From: Haloechinothrix alba
GTDB taxonomy: Bacteria > Actinomycetota > Actinomycetes > Mycobacteriales > Pseudonocardiaceae
Length of the DNA: 64,000 nucleotides
NCBI RefSeq assembly: GCF_900188115.1
Contig: NZ_FZNW01000013.1
Coordinates: 94,475 to 158,474 of the forward strand
Direction: 5' to 3'
The notes under the pieces: generated by a model
What the model was told of the DNA's origin: nothing
What the model saw: the letters and a program-made list of their open reading frames with translations, nothing else
Database searches by the model: none
Position numbers and translations under genes: made by a program
Part shown: positions 35,510-44,673 of the stretch, one piece after another
Layout of the letters: the number at the start of each line of letters is the position of its first letter
Position numbering within the stretch: the first letter of the stretch is position 1

Positions 35510-36918
35510 AGACTCTCCGACGCGTTGCCGCGCGCGTGCCGAAGCCGGTCAACGGGGTGTCGCGCTCGACTGCCGGCCTGCTCATCCTCGTGCTGTTCTT
35601 CGCGTTCGTTGCCGCGCTGTACAACAAGGAGCGCATCACGAACACGGTCGCCGGGATGTTCGCGGACACCACACGGGTACAAGCGGAGTTCTCCCGTGAC
35701 TACCAGCTGCGCGATCACAAGAGTGACGTGAAGTTGGGTGGCGTGATCGTCGGCTCCGCGATCGGCGGTGAGCCCTCTGACGGCGGGTCGTGGATCGTCA
35801 CGATGCAGATCGACAGCGAGGCGGCGGACAAGCTGGGGAGTAGCCCGTCCGCGAGCGTCCGCCCCACGTTGCTGCTCGGCGGTAACTACTATGTCGAGCT
35901 CCGGCCGGGCGGCGGCGGTGAGTTCGACGGCGAGACGATCCCGCAGGAGCGGACGAGCGTGCCGGTCGAGCTCGAACACGTGCTGGCCGCGGTCGGCAGC
36001 GAGGAGGCCAAGGAAGGCATCCGGGCCTCGGTGGGCCAGCTCGACGGGGTACTGCGCCAGGGAGGTGCCGACGCGCTGGAGAACCTGCTCGAGACTGCAC
36101 CGGACGTGCTGCCGGCCACCGGCGACGTGCTGGAGGCCACCCGTGGCACCAGACCGGCACGCGACCTTCCCGAACTGGTCGCCGGCTTCCAGTCGGCAGC
36201 CGATGCCCTGACACAGCGGGAGGGTCAGCTCGGCGAGATCCTGACCTCACTCGAGGCCAGCACGGCAGCACTCGACGAGGGAAGCGCCCCTCTCGCCGAG
36301 GCCGCATCCACCCTTCCCGATACCCTGCGGACCACCCGTGCCGGTCTCCGTGACCTGCAACCTACCGTGGACCAGCTGATCTCGACGGCGGAGAGCGCCC
36401 GTCCCAGCGTCCGGGAGCTGGACGGCCTGCTGGCCGAGCTGGATCCCGTACTGGAACGCACCCGGCCGTTCCTCGAGAACCTGCGCCCCCTGCTCGACCA
36501 GGCCCGCCCGGTCGTCGAGCAGCTGGTGCCGGTCTCGGACGAGTCGACCCGGGTACTGCGCGATGTCGAGGGGCCGGTGCTGGATCGGCTCGAGGGGCCG
36601 ATATCCGACACCGTGCTGTCGCCGTGGGAAGGCAGCGGCCGGTATGCCGGCGGCGGGTCGAGCGGGAACCCACTGTACGAGGAGCTCGGCTACCTGGCCA
36701 GCCGTGGTGCCGACGCGCTGTCCTGGAACGACGGGTCCGGCGGGCACTCGCGCCTGTCCGCGGGAATCGCGGCGAACTCGGTGGGCGGTAGTGGCACGCC
36801 GAAGAGCCTGCAGCAGTACCTGGCGACGCTCGGGCTGGCCTCGCCCGGCCCGCATCAGAACGACGGTGACCCGCTGGCGACACCGTCCCTGCCAACGGAG
36901 GGAGGAGGTTCGCGGTGA
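35506..36918 (+). CDS. Mce-family protein 4 of 6
   Basis: A 470-residue Mce protein, the longest of the six. The anchor (GLLILVLFFAFVAALYN) lies near residues 25-42, then the MCE domain with LLLGGNYYVELRPG, then a helical tail and a glycine-rich C terminus. It overlaps its neighbours at both ends (ATGA and GTGA). Confidence 0.88.
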   Translation: MKTLRRVAARVPKPVNGVSRSTAGLLILVLFFAFVAALYNKERITNTVAGMFADTTRVQAEFSRDYQLRDHKSDVKLGGVIVGSAIGGEPSDGGSWIVTMQIDSEAADKLGSSPSASVRPTLLLGGNYYVELRPGGGGEFDGETIPQERTSVPVELEHVLAAVGSEEAKEGIRASVGQLDGVLRQGGADALENLLETAPDVLPATGDVLEATRGTRPARDLPELVAGFQSAADALTQREGQLGEILTSLEASTAALDEGSAPLAEAASTLPDTLRTTRAGLRDLQPTVDQLISTAESARPSVRELDGLLAELDPVLERTRPFLENLRPLLDQARPVVEQLVPVSDESTRVLRDVEGPVLDRLEGPISDTVLSPWEGSGRYAGGGSSGNPLYEELGYLASRGADALSWNDGSGGHSRLSAGIAANSVGGSGTPKSLQQYLATLGLASPGPHQNDGDPLATPSLPTEGGGSR

Positions 36919-38219
36919 GGAGAAAGCACCTCTCCCTGCGCCGTAGCTGGGAGCGCATGCGGACGGTACCCGGTCTCGGGCGCAACACACTGGTCGTCGC
37001 CGCGCTTGTCCTGCTCGGCCTGACCGCGGCGACGGTGAACCTCTACAAGGCCCATTTCGTCCCGCCCTGGGAGGAGCGGTACACCTTCGCGGCCGAGTTC
37101 GAGAACGTCACCGGGGTCAACCCGGATACCAAACATCAGGTGACGATCGCGGGCGTCGAGGTCGGCCAGATCGTCGACTGGGAGGTGACCGAGAGTGGTA
37201 CCGCGGTGCTCGAGTTCAGCCTCGAGCAAGGGCACGTGATCCACGACGACGCCCGGGCGGTCATGCGGACAGTGAACCCGCTCAACCAGATGTATGTCGA
37301 GATCGACCCCGGCGGTTCGCCCGCGGAACCACTACCCGAGGGTGGCACGCTACCGAGTAGCCAGACGGAACGGGCGATACAGCCCGACGAGGTGCTGGAC
37401 CATCTGGACGAGCGATCCCAGCGGTCGATCAACGCGTTGCTCCGCGAGTCCGATGTGGCCCTGGCGCGGGCTCCGGAGCAGCTACCCGGCGGGCTGGAAG
37501 CCACCGAGAACACCTTCACCGGGCTCCGGCCAGTGATGGAGGCGCTGCAAACGCGGAGCGACAAGCTCAGCGAGCTCATGACGGGGCTGTCCCGGATCGC
37601 CTCGGCCGCCGGCGACAATCACGAGCGAGCCACGAGTCTCGCCGACTCCGCCCAGGAGACGCTGGGGATCCTGGAAGACAATGACGCCGATCTCCGAGCG
37701 ACGCTCGAGGAGTTACCGGGACTCAACGACGAGCTCCGGCGCACGCTGTCCGGGACCCAGGACCTGACCGAACAGCTGGACCCCGTGCTGGCGGACGTCG
37801 ATGCCGCCGCGGAGTCACTGCCGGACGCGCTGAGCCGGCTCGGTTCGACGACGAGGCAGATCGGGAGGACGGTCGAGGAGGCAAGCCCGGTCGTGGAGAA
37901 GGCCAGGCCCGTGGTGGCGAGCCTGAGTCCCCTTGTCGACGACGTCGACCACGCGCTCGACGACGCCGGCCCGGTTACCGAGGGGCTCGACCACGACACG
38001 GAGGTGGTCACCTCGTACCTGACGGACCTGCAGGCATTCGTCTACAACACCTCGTCGGTGTTCAGCACGACCGACGCGCGGGGCACGATCATCCGCGGCC
38101 ACGCGGTGGCCCCGCTGCCCGATGGCGGCTCGCTTCCCGGCAGCCGGGGTGGGTACGCCCCGAATCCCGAAGAGAGCGGAACCGGCGGGGCCGACGAGAC
38201 ATCCGAGGGAGGCCGATGA
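36915..38219 (+). CDS. Mce-family protein 5 of 6
   Basis: A 434-residue Mce protein starting with GTG in a GTGA overlap. The anchor (LVVAALVLLGLTAATVNLY) is at residues 31-49, then the MCE domain containing NPLNQMYVEIDPGG and a helical tail. In mycobacterial operons the fifth protein is a lipoprotein. Here there is no cysteine after the anchor. Confidence 0.88.
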   Translation: MRRKHLSLRRSWERMRTVPGLGRNTLVVAALVLLGLTAATVNLYKAHFVPPWEERYTFAAEFENVTGVNPDTKHQVTIAGVEVGQIVDWEVTESGTAVLEFSLEQGHVIHDDARAVMRTVNPLNQMYVEIDPGGSPAEPLPEGGTLPSSQTERAIQPDEVLDHLDERSQRSINALLRESDVALARAPEQLPGGLEATENTFTGLRPVMEALQTRSDKLSELMTGLSRIASAAGDNHERATSLADSAQETLGILEDNDADLRATLEELPGLNDELRRTLSGTQDLTEQLDPVLADVDAAAESLPDALSRLGSTTRQIGRTVEEASPVVEKARPVVASLSPLVDDVDHALDDAGPVTEGLDHDTEVVTSYLTDLQAFVYNTSSVFSTTDARGTIIRGHAVAPLPDGGSLPGSRGGYAPNPEESGTGGADETSEGGR

Positions 38220-39541
38220 TGAGTATCCGGATGCGTTCCACTCCGGCCATTCGCCTGATGACCGTTCTCGGTTTCGTGGTGGCGGGGATCATCATCGCGC
38301 TGTACCTGCTGTCCGGGTCGCACCTGCGTATTCCGCTGCTCAACGAACCACACGTCTACGAGGTCTCCGCACAGCTGGAAGACGCGGACAATCTGGTTCG
38401 GGGCGGCCAGGTACGTATCGCAGGCGTGCAGGTGGGCGATGTGCAAGCCATCGAGCAGCATCACGACCACGTCGAGGCGGTGATGTCGCTCTACTCCGAG
38501 CACGTACCGTTGCACGAGGGAGCGACCGTCCGTGTCGGCGCGCGGTCGCTGGTGGAGGAGAGCTATCTCGAGGTGCGCGACGGGGACGGCGAGCCCATCG
38601 AGTCGGGTACGACGTTGCCGCGCGAGGCGACGCAACACAGCACCCAGCTGCGGGACGTGCTGGACAGCCTGGACCCCGAGACCCGCGATGCCATGAGCAG
38701 CCTGATGCAGTCGGCAGGCGAAGGCACCGAGGGAACCAGCGAGGATTTCGCGGATACCCTGGCAGGGCTCGGCGATCTGGGGCGTGACGGGCACACTGCG
38801 CTGGACGCGATCGCCGCCCAGTCCGAGGATCTGACCGCCCTTGCGGGGCACACCGAGACGCTACTGTCGGCGCTGGATACGAGTGAGGGCGCGATCGCGA
38901 GGATGGTCGAGAACACCGACCGCCTCACCGCGGCGACCTCGGCGCAGAGCGAGGCGATCTCCGGGACGATGCGAAAGCTTCCCGGTGTGCTGGCGAGCGC
39001 GGATAGTGCGGGTGACAGTCTCACCGAGCTGTCGGGGTCGCTGGCCCCGGTGGCGGCCAACCTGAGCGAGGCGGCACCACACCTCAGCGACGCGCTCGCC
39101 GAGCTGCCCGCCACCAGCGCGGACCTTCGCGGGCTGCTGCCCTCGCTGTCCGGCACCCTCGACAAGGCACCGCCGACGCTGGAACGCCTGCCGCGATTCT
39201 CCGGCGACATGGCCGAACTGATTCCCGAATCCATCGCGATGTTGCGCGACGTGAACCCGATGCTGGCCTATCTCGAGCCGTACGGTCCGGAGATCGCCGC
39301 ATGGTTCGCCAACTTCAACGCCATCTCGCGGTACACCGACGAAGCAGGCGTCCACTACTTCCGGCTCATGCCGATCCTGAACGACATGTCGGTGGTGTCG
39401 CCGCTGGAGACCGGGGAGGTGCTTTCGTACAAGAACCCGATACCCGAGCCCGGCGCCGGCGCGGACCCGGGGTCGTTCGACCGTGAGTACCCGAAGGTGG
39501 AACGCGACCCCGACCCGCGTGAGGAACCGGATTCGGAATGA
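38216..39541 (+). CDS. Mce-family protein 6 of 6
   Basis: A 441-residue Mce protein with anchor LMTVLGFVVAGIIIALYLL, an MCE domain (RIAGVQVGDV, then ARSLVEESYLEVRDG) and a tail ending in a charged segment. It overlaps both the preceding gene and the MMPL gene by 4 bp, completing the set of six. Confidence 0.88.
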   Translation: MMSIRMRSTPAIRLMTVLGFVVAGIIIALYLLSGSHLRIPLLNEPHVYEVSAQLEDADNLVRGGQVRIAGVQVGDVQAIEQHHDHVEAVMSLYSEHVPLHEGATVRVGARSLVEESYLEVRDGDGEPIESGTTLPREATQHSTQLRDVLDSLDPETRDAMSSLMQSAGEGTEGTSEDFADTLAGLGDLGRDGHTALDAIAAQSEDLTALAGHTETLLSALDTSEGAIARMVENTDRLTAATSAQSEAISGTMRKLPGVLASADSAGDSLTELSGSLAPVAANLSEAAPHLSDALAELPATSADLRGLLPSLSGTLDKAPPTLERLPRFSGDMAELIPESIAMLRDVNPMLAYLEPYGPEIAAWFANFNAISRYTDEAGVHYFRLMPILNDMSVVSPLETGEVLSYKNPIPEPGAGADPGSFDREYPKVERDPDPREEPDSE

Positions 39542-42039
39542 GACGGCTCCGGTCCGGTCTCGGTGCCGTGCGGCGGGCCGGTACAGCGTGCCGGGTCGCC
39601 GCCGCACGGTTCCGCCCGGCGGGCCGACCGGGGAGGTTGCGCCGGACGGTGTCCAGGGGCTGGCGATCCTGCCGTGCGTGGCTGTCGCTCCGCCGCGTGC
39701 TTGCTGCCGGGCTCGCGGTAGGCATCGTGCTTGCCACCGTAGCGGGCCTGTCCCGGCTGACGACCGGGACAGGCCCGGAGTCGTTCGTCCCCGCAGATGA
39801 CCGGTCGCTCGAACTGCTCGACGAGGCCGCCAGCTCGTTCGGGGGCGACCCGATCGTGGTGATAGCCGAATCGGACGGGCCTCGCGAGCTTCTCTCCGCC
39901 GGGCAGCTGCCCGTGCTCATGAGACTCGAAGGCGCGCTTGCCGACCTCGATGACGTGTCCGTTGTGTACGGCCCGGCGACGATCCTGAACCAGATCGCGG
40001 CCTCGGCGCAGAACATGCTGGCATCGCTGTCCGGAAATCGCGACGCCCTGCGGCAGGACGCTCGGGAAGAGGCATTGAGCGAGGGGTTGTCCGAGAACGC
40101 GGCAGCCGAGCGGGCTGAGGAGGCTGTCGCGGAGTTCGACAACCGCTACGGCGGGCTGCTGGTGCAGGGCTTGCCTGCCGGACTACCCACGGTGCACAAC
40201 CCGGACTTCGTCGAGCAGGTCATCTTCGGCGACGGTGACACACCGAAACCGCGATGGGACTTCGTGGTGCCACGGGAGGACGCCGTAAGCATCCTCGTGC
40301 GCCCGAGGGAGGGGCTCGATCAGGCAGGAACCGAGGAGCTTCTCCGGCGTGTGCGTGCCGAAGTGGACGCCGCCGAGCTGGCGACCGAACGTGTCACGGT
40401 CACGGGCGTACCGGCCGTGACGGGTGGTCTCGGGGAACGGATCCGGCGAGAGGTTCCCTTGCTCGGCGCTGCCGCGATCCTGGCCATCGGTGCGAGCTAC
40501 CTACTCGTGCCATGGTTACCGTCACGGCGACGGCGGCTGGTGCCGATCGCCGTGACGCTGAGTGCCACGGCGATGGTGCTCGCCGGGTTCGGCTGGCTCG
40601 ACCGGCCGCTCTCCTTGGGGGTCATCGCGTTCCTGCCGATCCTGGTAGGTATCGCGAGCGACTTTCCCGCGTACCTGGAACGGCGGACGGACAGGCGGCG
40701 GGCCGTCGTCGTGGCGCTGGCCAGCGCGGCGGCGTTCGGTTCCCTGGCAGCCACCCCGCTACCGTTCGTCCGCGAGCTGGGTGTGGCGCTGGCCGCGGGG
40801 CAACTGGTCGCCCTCGCGCTGGCGCTGGCCATCCAGCGAACCCGCAGCGCCCGACGCGGGCGAAGCGCCGTTGCGGGTGCTGCCGGCTCCGTCGACGCCG
40901 CGGCACGTGACGAACGCGGCGCCGTTGGTGATGACGGCTCCGCCGGTGTTCCGGTCAGCGGGAACACCGGCAGCGGGAAAGCAGGGAGCCGGCTGGGGCT
41001 GCCGCTGCGAGTGAGTGTATTCGTGCTGCTCGCGGTGCTGGCCGCGGCGGGCTGGTCGGCGCTGCGGCCCCTCGATGTCGAAGCGCGACCGGACGCGCTC
41101 GCCGAGGGGCTGCCCGCCATGGAGCACGCCGGTCACGCGGAAGAGGTCCTGGGAGCCTCCGGGGAGGTTCAGGTGCTGGTTCGTGGCGACAACGTGCTGG
41201 ACCCGGACGTGCTCGCGTGGATGCGCGCGGCACAGGACGCGATCGTTGTCCAGCATGGTGGGGAGCTCACACCGATCCTGACGCCACCGGGGCTGCTCGA
41301 GTTCCTGGGGCGGGAACCGACGGCCGAACAGGTGCGGTCCGGGATGCGTCTCATGCCGGAGTACCTCACGCGTGCGGTCGTACGCAGCGATGAGCGTTTC
41401 GCTGCTATGAGCTTCCAGCTGGGACTGCAAGACCTGGCAACGCAACAGGAGTTGCTCGAGGACGTCCGTGCCGGCATCCCCGAGCCGCCGGAGGGTGTCG
41501 AAGCGGACCTCGTGGGACTGCCGGTAACCGCGGCACGGGCGTATGAGCTGATGACCGACAACCGGTACGTGACCAATGGGCTCGGCGTGCTCGGTGCGGG
41601 TGTCGTACTGCTGGTGGGCCTGCGCCGTCGTGGCGACGCGATCCGCGCTGTCGCCGCCGCGATGCTGGCTACCGGTTGGGGCCTGGCGGGACTCTGGGCG
41701 CTCGATATCGGCATGACCCCGCTGACCATGGTGCTCGGCTCTCTCACCACGGCCGTCGCGTGCGAGTACACGGTCATGCTGGGCGACCGGACCGGCAACG
41801 GCACACGCTCCCTGGCGCGCACGGTCGCGGTGGCGGCCTTGTCGGCGTCACTGGGCTACTTTGCGCTGACCCTGTCGGGGCTGGCGGTACTGAGGGAGTT
41901 CGGAGTGGTACTGGCCGGAGCGGTCGTGCTGTCCTTCGTCGCAGCGCACGTGGTACGAGGCTTGTTCACGGGGCGTAGGCGGCAGGACAGCCGGCTCGCC
42001 GGGGCCTCCCGGACCAGAGCCGAGCGCGTCCGCGTGTGA
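39538..42039 (+). CDS. MMPL/RND-superfamily transporter in the Mce operon
   Basis: An 833-residue RND-type membrane protein with the two-fold layout of MMPL proteins. There is one helix near residue 60, a large external loop, a helix block near residues 305-440, a second external loop, and a final helix block near residues 680-815. About 11-12 helices are visible. MMPL proteins move lipids or hydrophobic compounds. The ATGA overlap with the sixth Mce gene makes co-production nearly certain. I infer that it acts together with the Mce importer, perhaps handing lipids on or back. Confidence 0.86.
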   Translation: MRRLRSGLGAVRRAGTACRVAAARFRPAGRPGRLRRTVSRGWRSCRAWLSLRRVLAAGLAVGIVLATVAGLSRLTTGTGPESFVPADDRSLELLDEAASSFGGDPIVVIAESDGPRELLSAGQLPVLMRLEGALADLDDVSVVYGPATILNQIAASAQNMLASLSGNRDALRQDAREEALSEGLSENAAAERAEEAVAEFDNRYGGLLVQGLPAGLPTVHNPDFVEQVIFGDGDTPKPRWDFVVPREDAVSILVRPREGLDQAGTEELLRRVRAEVDAAELATERVTVTGVPAVTGGLGERIRREVPLLGAAAILAIGASYLLVPWLPSRRRRLVPIAVTLSATAMVLAGFGWLDRPLSLGVIAFLPILVGIASDFPAYLERRTDRRRAVVVALASAAAFGSLAATPLPFVRELGVALAAGQLVALALALAIQRTRSARRGRSAVAGAAGSVDAAARDERGAVGDDGSAGVPVSGNTGSGKAGSRLGLPLRVSVFVLLAVLAAAGWSALRPLDVEARPDALAEGLPAMEHAGHAEEVLGASGEVQVLVRGDNVLDPDVLAWMRAAQDAIVVQHGGELTPILTPPGLLEFLGREPTAEQVRSGMRLMPEYLTRAVVRSDERFAAMSFQLGLQDLATQQELLEDVRAGIPEPPEGVEADLVGLPVTAARAYELMTDNRYVTNGLGVLGAGVVLLVGLRRRGDAIRAVAAAMLATGWGLAGLWALDIGMTPLTMVLGSLTTAVACEYTVMLGDRTGNGTRSLARTVAVAALSASLGYFALTLSGLAVLREFGVVLAGAVVLSFVAAHVVRGLFTGRRRQDSRLAGASRTRAERVRV

Positions 42040-42061
42040 CGCGCGGGAAGGAGTCGAGGGT

Positions 42062-43198
42062 ATGAAGCGAGCCATTCGTAGTGTCCTCGCCGCCGGGAGG
42101 GCTGCCGCGACGGGCGCGGCAGCCGCGCTGGCGAGACTCGTGCCCGGCACCCCGCGAGCACGTGCCGTCGCCGTGGTCGCCGCGGCGGTCGTCGTGGCGG
42201 GTGGTGCAGCTCCCTTCGCGATCGAGCGCCTGACCGGTCTTCCCGATGATGCCGCATTCCGGATCGGCGATGTCGTCGTGACCGAGAGCGAACTCGACAA
42301 GCGTGTGGACTCCCTCGAGGCCCTCTACGGAATCCGGCGTCCGGCTGACGGCGACGATCAGGTGGATACGTTCCGGCGGGACTCGGCGAAGGCGATGGTC
42401 GTCAGCATGATCCTGGAGAACGCCGCGCGTGATCGCGGTATCGAGGTTTCCGACAAGACTGCACGCGATCGACTCGACGACATGGTCGAGAAGCAGATGG
42501 GCGAGGGCGGCCGGGCGGCATTCATCGACCTGCTCGGTAACGCGGGTGCCTCCGAGGAGGACGTTCTCGACGAGATCAAACGCCAGGAGATCACCTCGCG
42601 CCTCATGGACGAGGTTACCGCGGATGCCGAGGACCTCACCGAGGACGAGGTCCGGGAGGCATTCACGGAGCGTCGAGACGAGATGGTCGCACCACAACAG
42701 CGCCGGTTGCGCAATATCGTGGTCGGCACCGAAAGCGAGGCGCGCGAGCTGATGGACCGCCTCGCGGACGGCGAGGATTTCGCCGCACTGGCGCGGCGCC
42801 ACTCTCTCGACGCGAGTACCCGCGAACAGGACGGTGACCTCGGACTCGTGGCGCGGCGGCAGGTGGACGAGCGCTACGGTGAGGTCGCGTTCACCGCGGC
42901 GGAAGGTGACACGTTCGGCCCCGTGGAAACCGAGCACGGCTGGAATGTCGGATACGTGGTAGAGGTCGTGGACGAGCGCGAGCTGACATTCGAGGAAGTA
43001 CGGGAAGAGCTACGGCAGGCACTGGAATCGGAACGGGAGCTCGCGATCTGGCGGGAATGGCTCGGCGAGCGCATCCGTGAGGCCGACGTCGATTACGCCG
43101 ACGCCTACCGCCCGGCGGAACCGGACGCACCACCGACCGGTCCCGGAGAACCCGGGGGGACGGGTGATGGAGACGAGAAAGGTAGCGCGCCGCGATGA
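42062..43198 (+). CDS. SurA/PrsA-like parvulin-type peptidyl-prolyl isomerase
   Basis: A 378-residue exported foldase. A membrane anchor lies near residues 35-55 (VVAAAVVVAGGAAPF), followed by a SurA-N-like chaperone region and a parvulin domain near residues 215-310 (GEDFAALARRHSLD, then GDLGLVARRQV). A proline-rich tail follows. Position after the MMPL gene suggests it helps fold the extracytoplasmic Mce or MMPL parts. That role is inferred. Confidence 0.86.
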   Translation: MKRAIRSVLAAGRAAATGAAAALARLVPGTPRARAVAVVAAAVVVAGGAAPFAIERLTGLPDDAAFRIGDVVVTESELDKRVDSLEALYGIRRPADGDDQVDTFRRDSAKAMVVSMILENAARDRGIEVSDKTARDRLDDMVEKQMGEGGRAAFIDLLGNAGASEEDVLDEIKRQEITSRLMDEVTADAEDLTEDEVREAFTERRDEMVAPQQRRLRNIVVGTESEARELMDRLADGEDFAALARRHSLDASTREQDGDLGLVARRQVDERYGEVAFTAAEGDTFGPVETEHGWNVGYVVEVVDERELTFEEVREELRQALESERELAIWREWLGERIREADVDYADAYRPAEPDAPPTGPGEPGGTGDGDEKGSAPR

Positions 43199-43410
43199 CG
43201 ATGTCGATCCTGTTGTTGCTGCTAGCGATCATCTCCTTCGCGTTCGGTACATGGGGTCGGCGGCACGCGGCGACGCTGGTCTCACGGTCGTTGCCGGACA
43301 AGGGGAAACATTCCCGGGAAAAGTCGCTACGAAGGGGGAGCGCCGCGTTCCGGATCACCGGCGTACTGTGGTTCCTGCTCGCGATCGTGCACGTGATGAT
43401 GTACTACTGA
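43195..43410 (+). CDS. Small two-helix membrane protein (hypothetical)
   Basis: A 71-residue protein with two predicted membrane helices (ILLLLLAIISFAFG and ITGVLWFLLAIVHVMMYY) separated by a basic loop. It starts in an ATGA overlap with the isomerase gene and is the last gene of the Mce operon. I do not recognise the family. It may be a small accessory subunit. Confidence 0.75.
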   Translation: MTMSILLLLLAIISFAFGTWGRRHAATLVSRSLPDKGKHSREKSLRRGSAAFRITGVLWFLLAIVHVMMYY

Positions 43411-43445
43411 CGCTCGGGCAGCCTTCACGCCGGTAACATGGTCGT

Positions 43446-43514
43446 CACGCACGACTGAAGGACCGAATGTTCAGTGTTCTCGCCAATGACGTGGTGATAT
43501 CGCGGACTTACGAT
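43446..43514 (+). promoter_or_regulatory. Shared promoter box, copy C (ACT-sigma operon)
   Basis: TTCAGTG at 43470, ATGACG at 43486 and TACGAT at 43509 keep exactly the spacing of copies A and B. The upstream element is degenerate (CACGCACGAC at 43446, sharing only its GCAC.A core). Transcription would start near 43521, about 140 nt before the ACT-like gene. Confidence 0.55.
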
Positions 43515-43662
43515 GTGACCATGCGCTGTTCCATCCTCCGCGTACGCTGAGGTGAGCAGGGGTACGGCGGAAGGCGCGACTGCCGGGCGGGATTCCCGTC
43601 CTGGCGGTCTCGCACGGGAACCACGCAGCCCTTTGTCTCCGAGATCGTGTGGTTAGGCATTC

Positions 43663-43977
43663 ATGACAGCGACTACCCAGCACGCAAGTACCCGGTACGA
43701 ACACCCGCACGAGGCGGGCGCGGAATGCGATGGCGGCACGGTGGTGGAGAGTTTCGGGCATACTGTGACTGTCGCGGATGGATTCGATGGAGTGAACCGT
43801 ATCGTGGGCAAACTCCGGAGCCATCGCTACCGGGTCACCGACTTCCACGCCTATCCCGTCTCGGAACCGGGTACCTGGGCCGCCGAGTACACGGTGGCCG
43901 GGACTACCGATGACGCGAGACTGCTGCGGGGCAAGCTCGAGCGGATCCCCAGTGTCATCGAGGTGCATTCGCGATGA
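43663..43977 (+). CDS. ACT-like small protein, partner of the sigma factor
   Basis: A 104-residue protein. Residues about 38-104 (GVNRIVGKLRSHRYRVTDFH, ending LERIPSVIEVHSR) follow the beta-alpha-beta-beta-alpha-beta order of ACT ligand-binding domains, much like the acetolactate synthase small subunit. The N terminus is hydrophilic. Its stop overlaps the ECF sigma gene as ATGA, so it may modulate that sigma factor in response to a small ligand. The ACT assignment is by eye. Confidence 0.65.
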   Translation: MTATTQHASTRYEHPHEAGAECDGGTVVESFGHTVTVADGFDGVNRIVGKLRSHRYRVTDFHAYPVSEPGTWAAEYTVAGTTDDARLLRGKLERIPSVIEVHSR

Positions 43978-44612
43978 CCGTGCGCGGTGCGGGAAGCCGG
44001 CAGGCGATCGCGGGGAACGATAGCGCGCACACCGGCGCTCCGCGACATCACCACCGCCCGTGCCGGGCCAGGGACGGAGACGCGCCGGCTCACGGGCGCT
44101 GTAGTTGCGAGTCGAGTATCGCCGAATGGTATCTGGACTACGGGCAGGCAATCCGCCAGTTCAGCATCTCACGGACCGCTGACGTGGCGACGGCGGAGGA
44201 TTGCGCGAGTGAGACCTTCCTCCGCGCGCTTACCCGCAGGTCGCAGTTCTCCTGCGCGGGTGCGGGCGTTCAGCCATGGTTGTTCACGATCACGAGGAAC
44301 ATCGTGCGTGATCACTACAATTCGGCAAGGCATCGGCGGGAAGTACCCACGGAGTTCGTACCCGAGGATGTCGGCACGGTGATGGGCCCGGAGCACGAGT
44401 TGGCGATCCGGGAGACCCGGGAATCCGTCGAGGCGCTGCTCGAACTGTTGCCGCAGGACCAGGCCACGTGCCTGCGGCTCCGCTTCATCGAGCAGCTCTC
44501 GGTGCGTGAGACAGCTGACGTGATGCACCGGACCGAGAACGCGATCAGGGCCTTGCAGCACCGAGCCATCCGCAAGCTGAGCAAGGTGGCTCCGGCTCAT
44601 CATCACGCGTAG
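43974..44612 (+). CDS. ECF-type RNA polymerase sigma factor with Cys/His-rich N terminus
   Basis: A 212-residue sigma-70-family protein. Region 2 contains AEDCASETFLRAL and WLFTITRNIVRDHYNS. Region 4 contains RFIEQLSVRETADVMHRTEN and a typical C-terminal helix. The first 50 residues are unusual, with HHHRPC followed by HGRCSC, which could bind a metal. No anti-sigma factor gene is adjacent; the overlapping ACT-like gene is the candidate partner. Confidence 0.9.
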   Translation: MTVRGAGSRQAIAGNDSAHTGAPRHHHRPCRARDGDAPAHGRCSCESSIAEWYLDYGQAIRQFSISRTADVATAEDCASETFLRALTRRSQFSCAGAGVQPWLFTITRNIVRDHYNSARHRREVPTEFVPEDVGTVMGPEHELAIRETRESVEALLELLPQDQATCLRLRFIEQLSVRETADVMHRTENAIRALQHRAIRKLSKVAPAHHHA

Positions 44613-44619
44613 CGGCTGT

Positions 44620-44642
44620 ACCGCCCGGCTTGCCGGGGTGGT
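44620..44642. terminator. Bidirectional hairpin between sigma and LuxR genes
   Basis: ACCGCCCGGC at 44620-44629 pairs with the segment ending GGTGGT at 44642, with one bulge and one wobble, around a very short loop. It lies between convergent stops at 44612 and 44674. This is a weak call. Confidence 0.35.
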
Positions 44643-44673
44643 CGACGGCTGTCACCGTGTACACTCCGCGCGA

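Noticed and set aside
29018..43410. Steroid (cholesterol-type Mce4) importer
   Set aside because: No ring-degrading kstD, hsaC or kshA-like genes are adjacent, and the linked hydroxylase-HyuA operon points to another substrate. Mce sequence alone does not fix the lipid.
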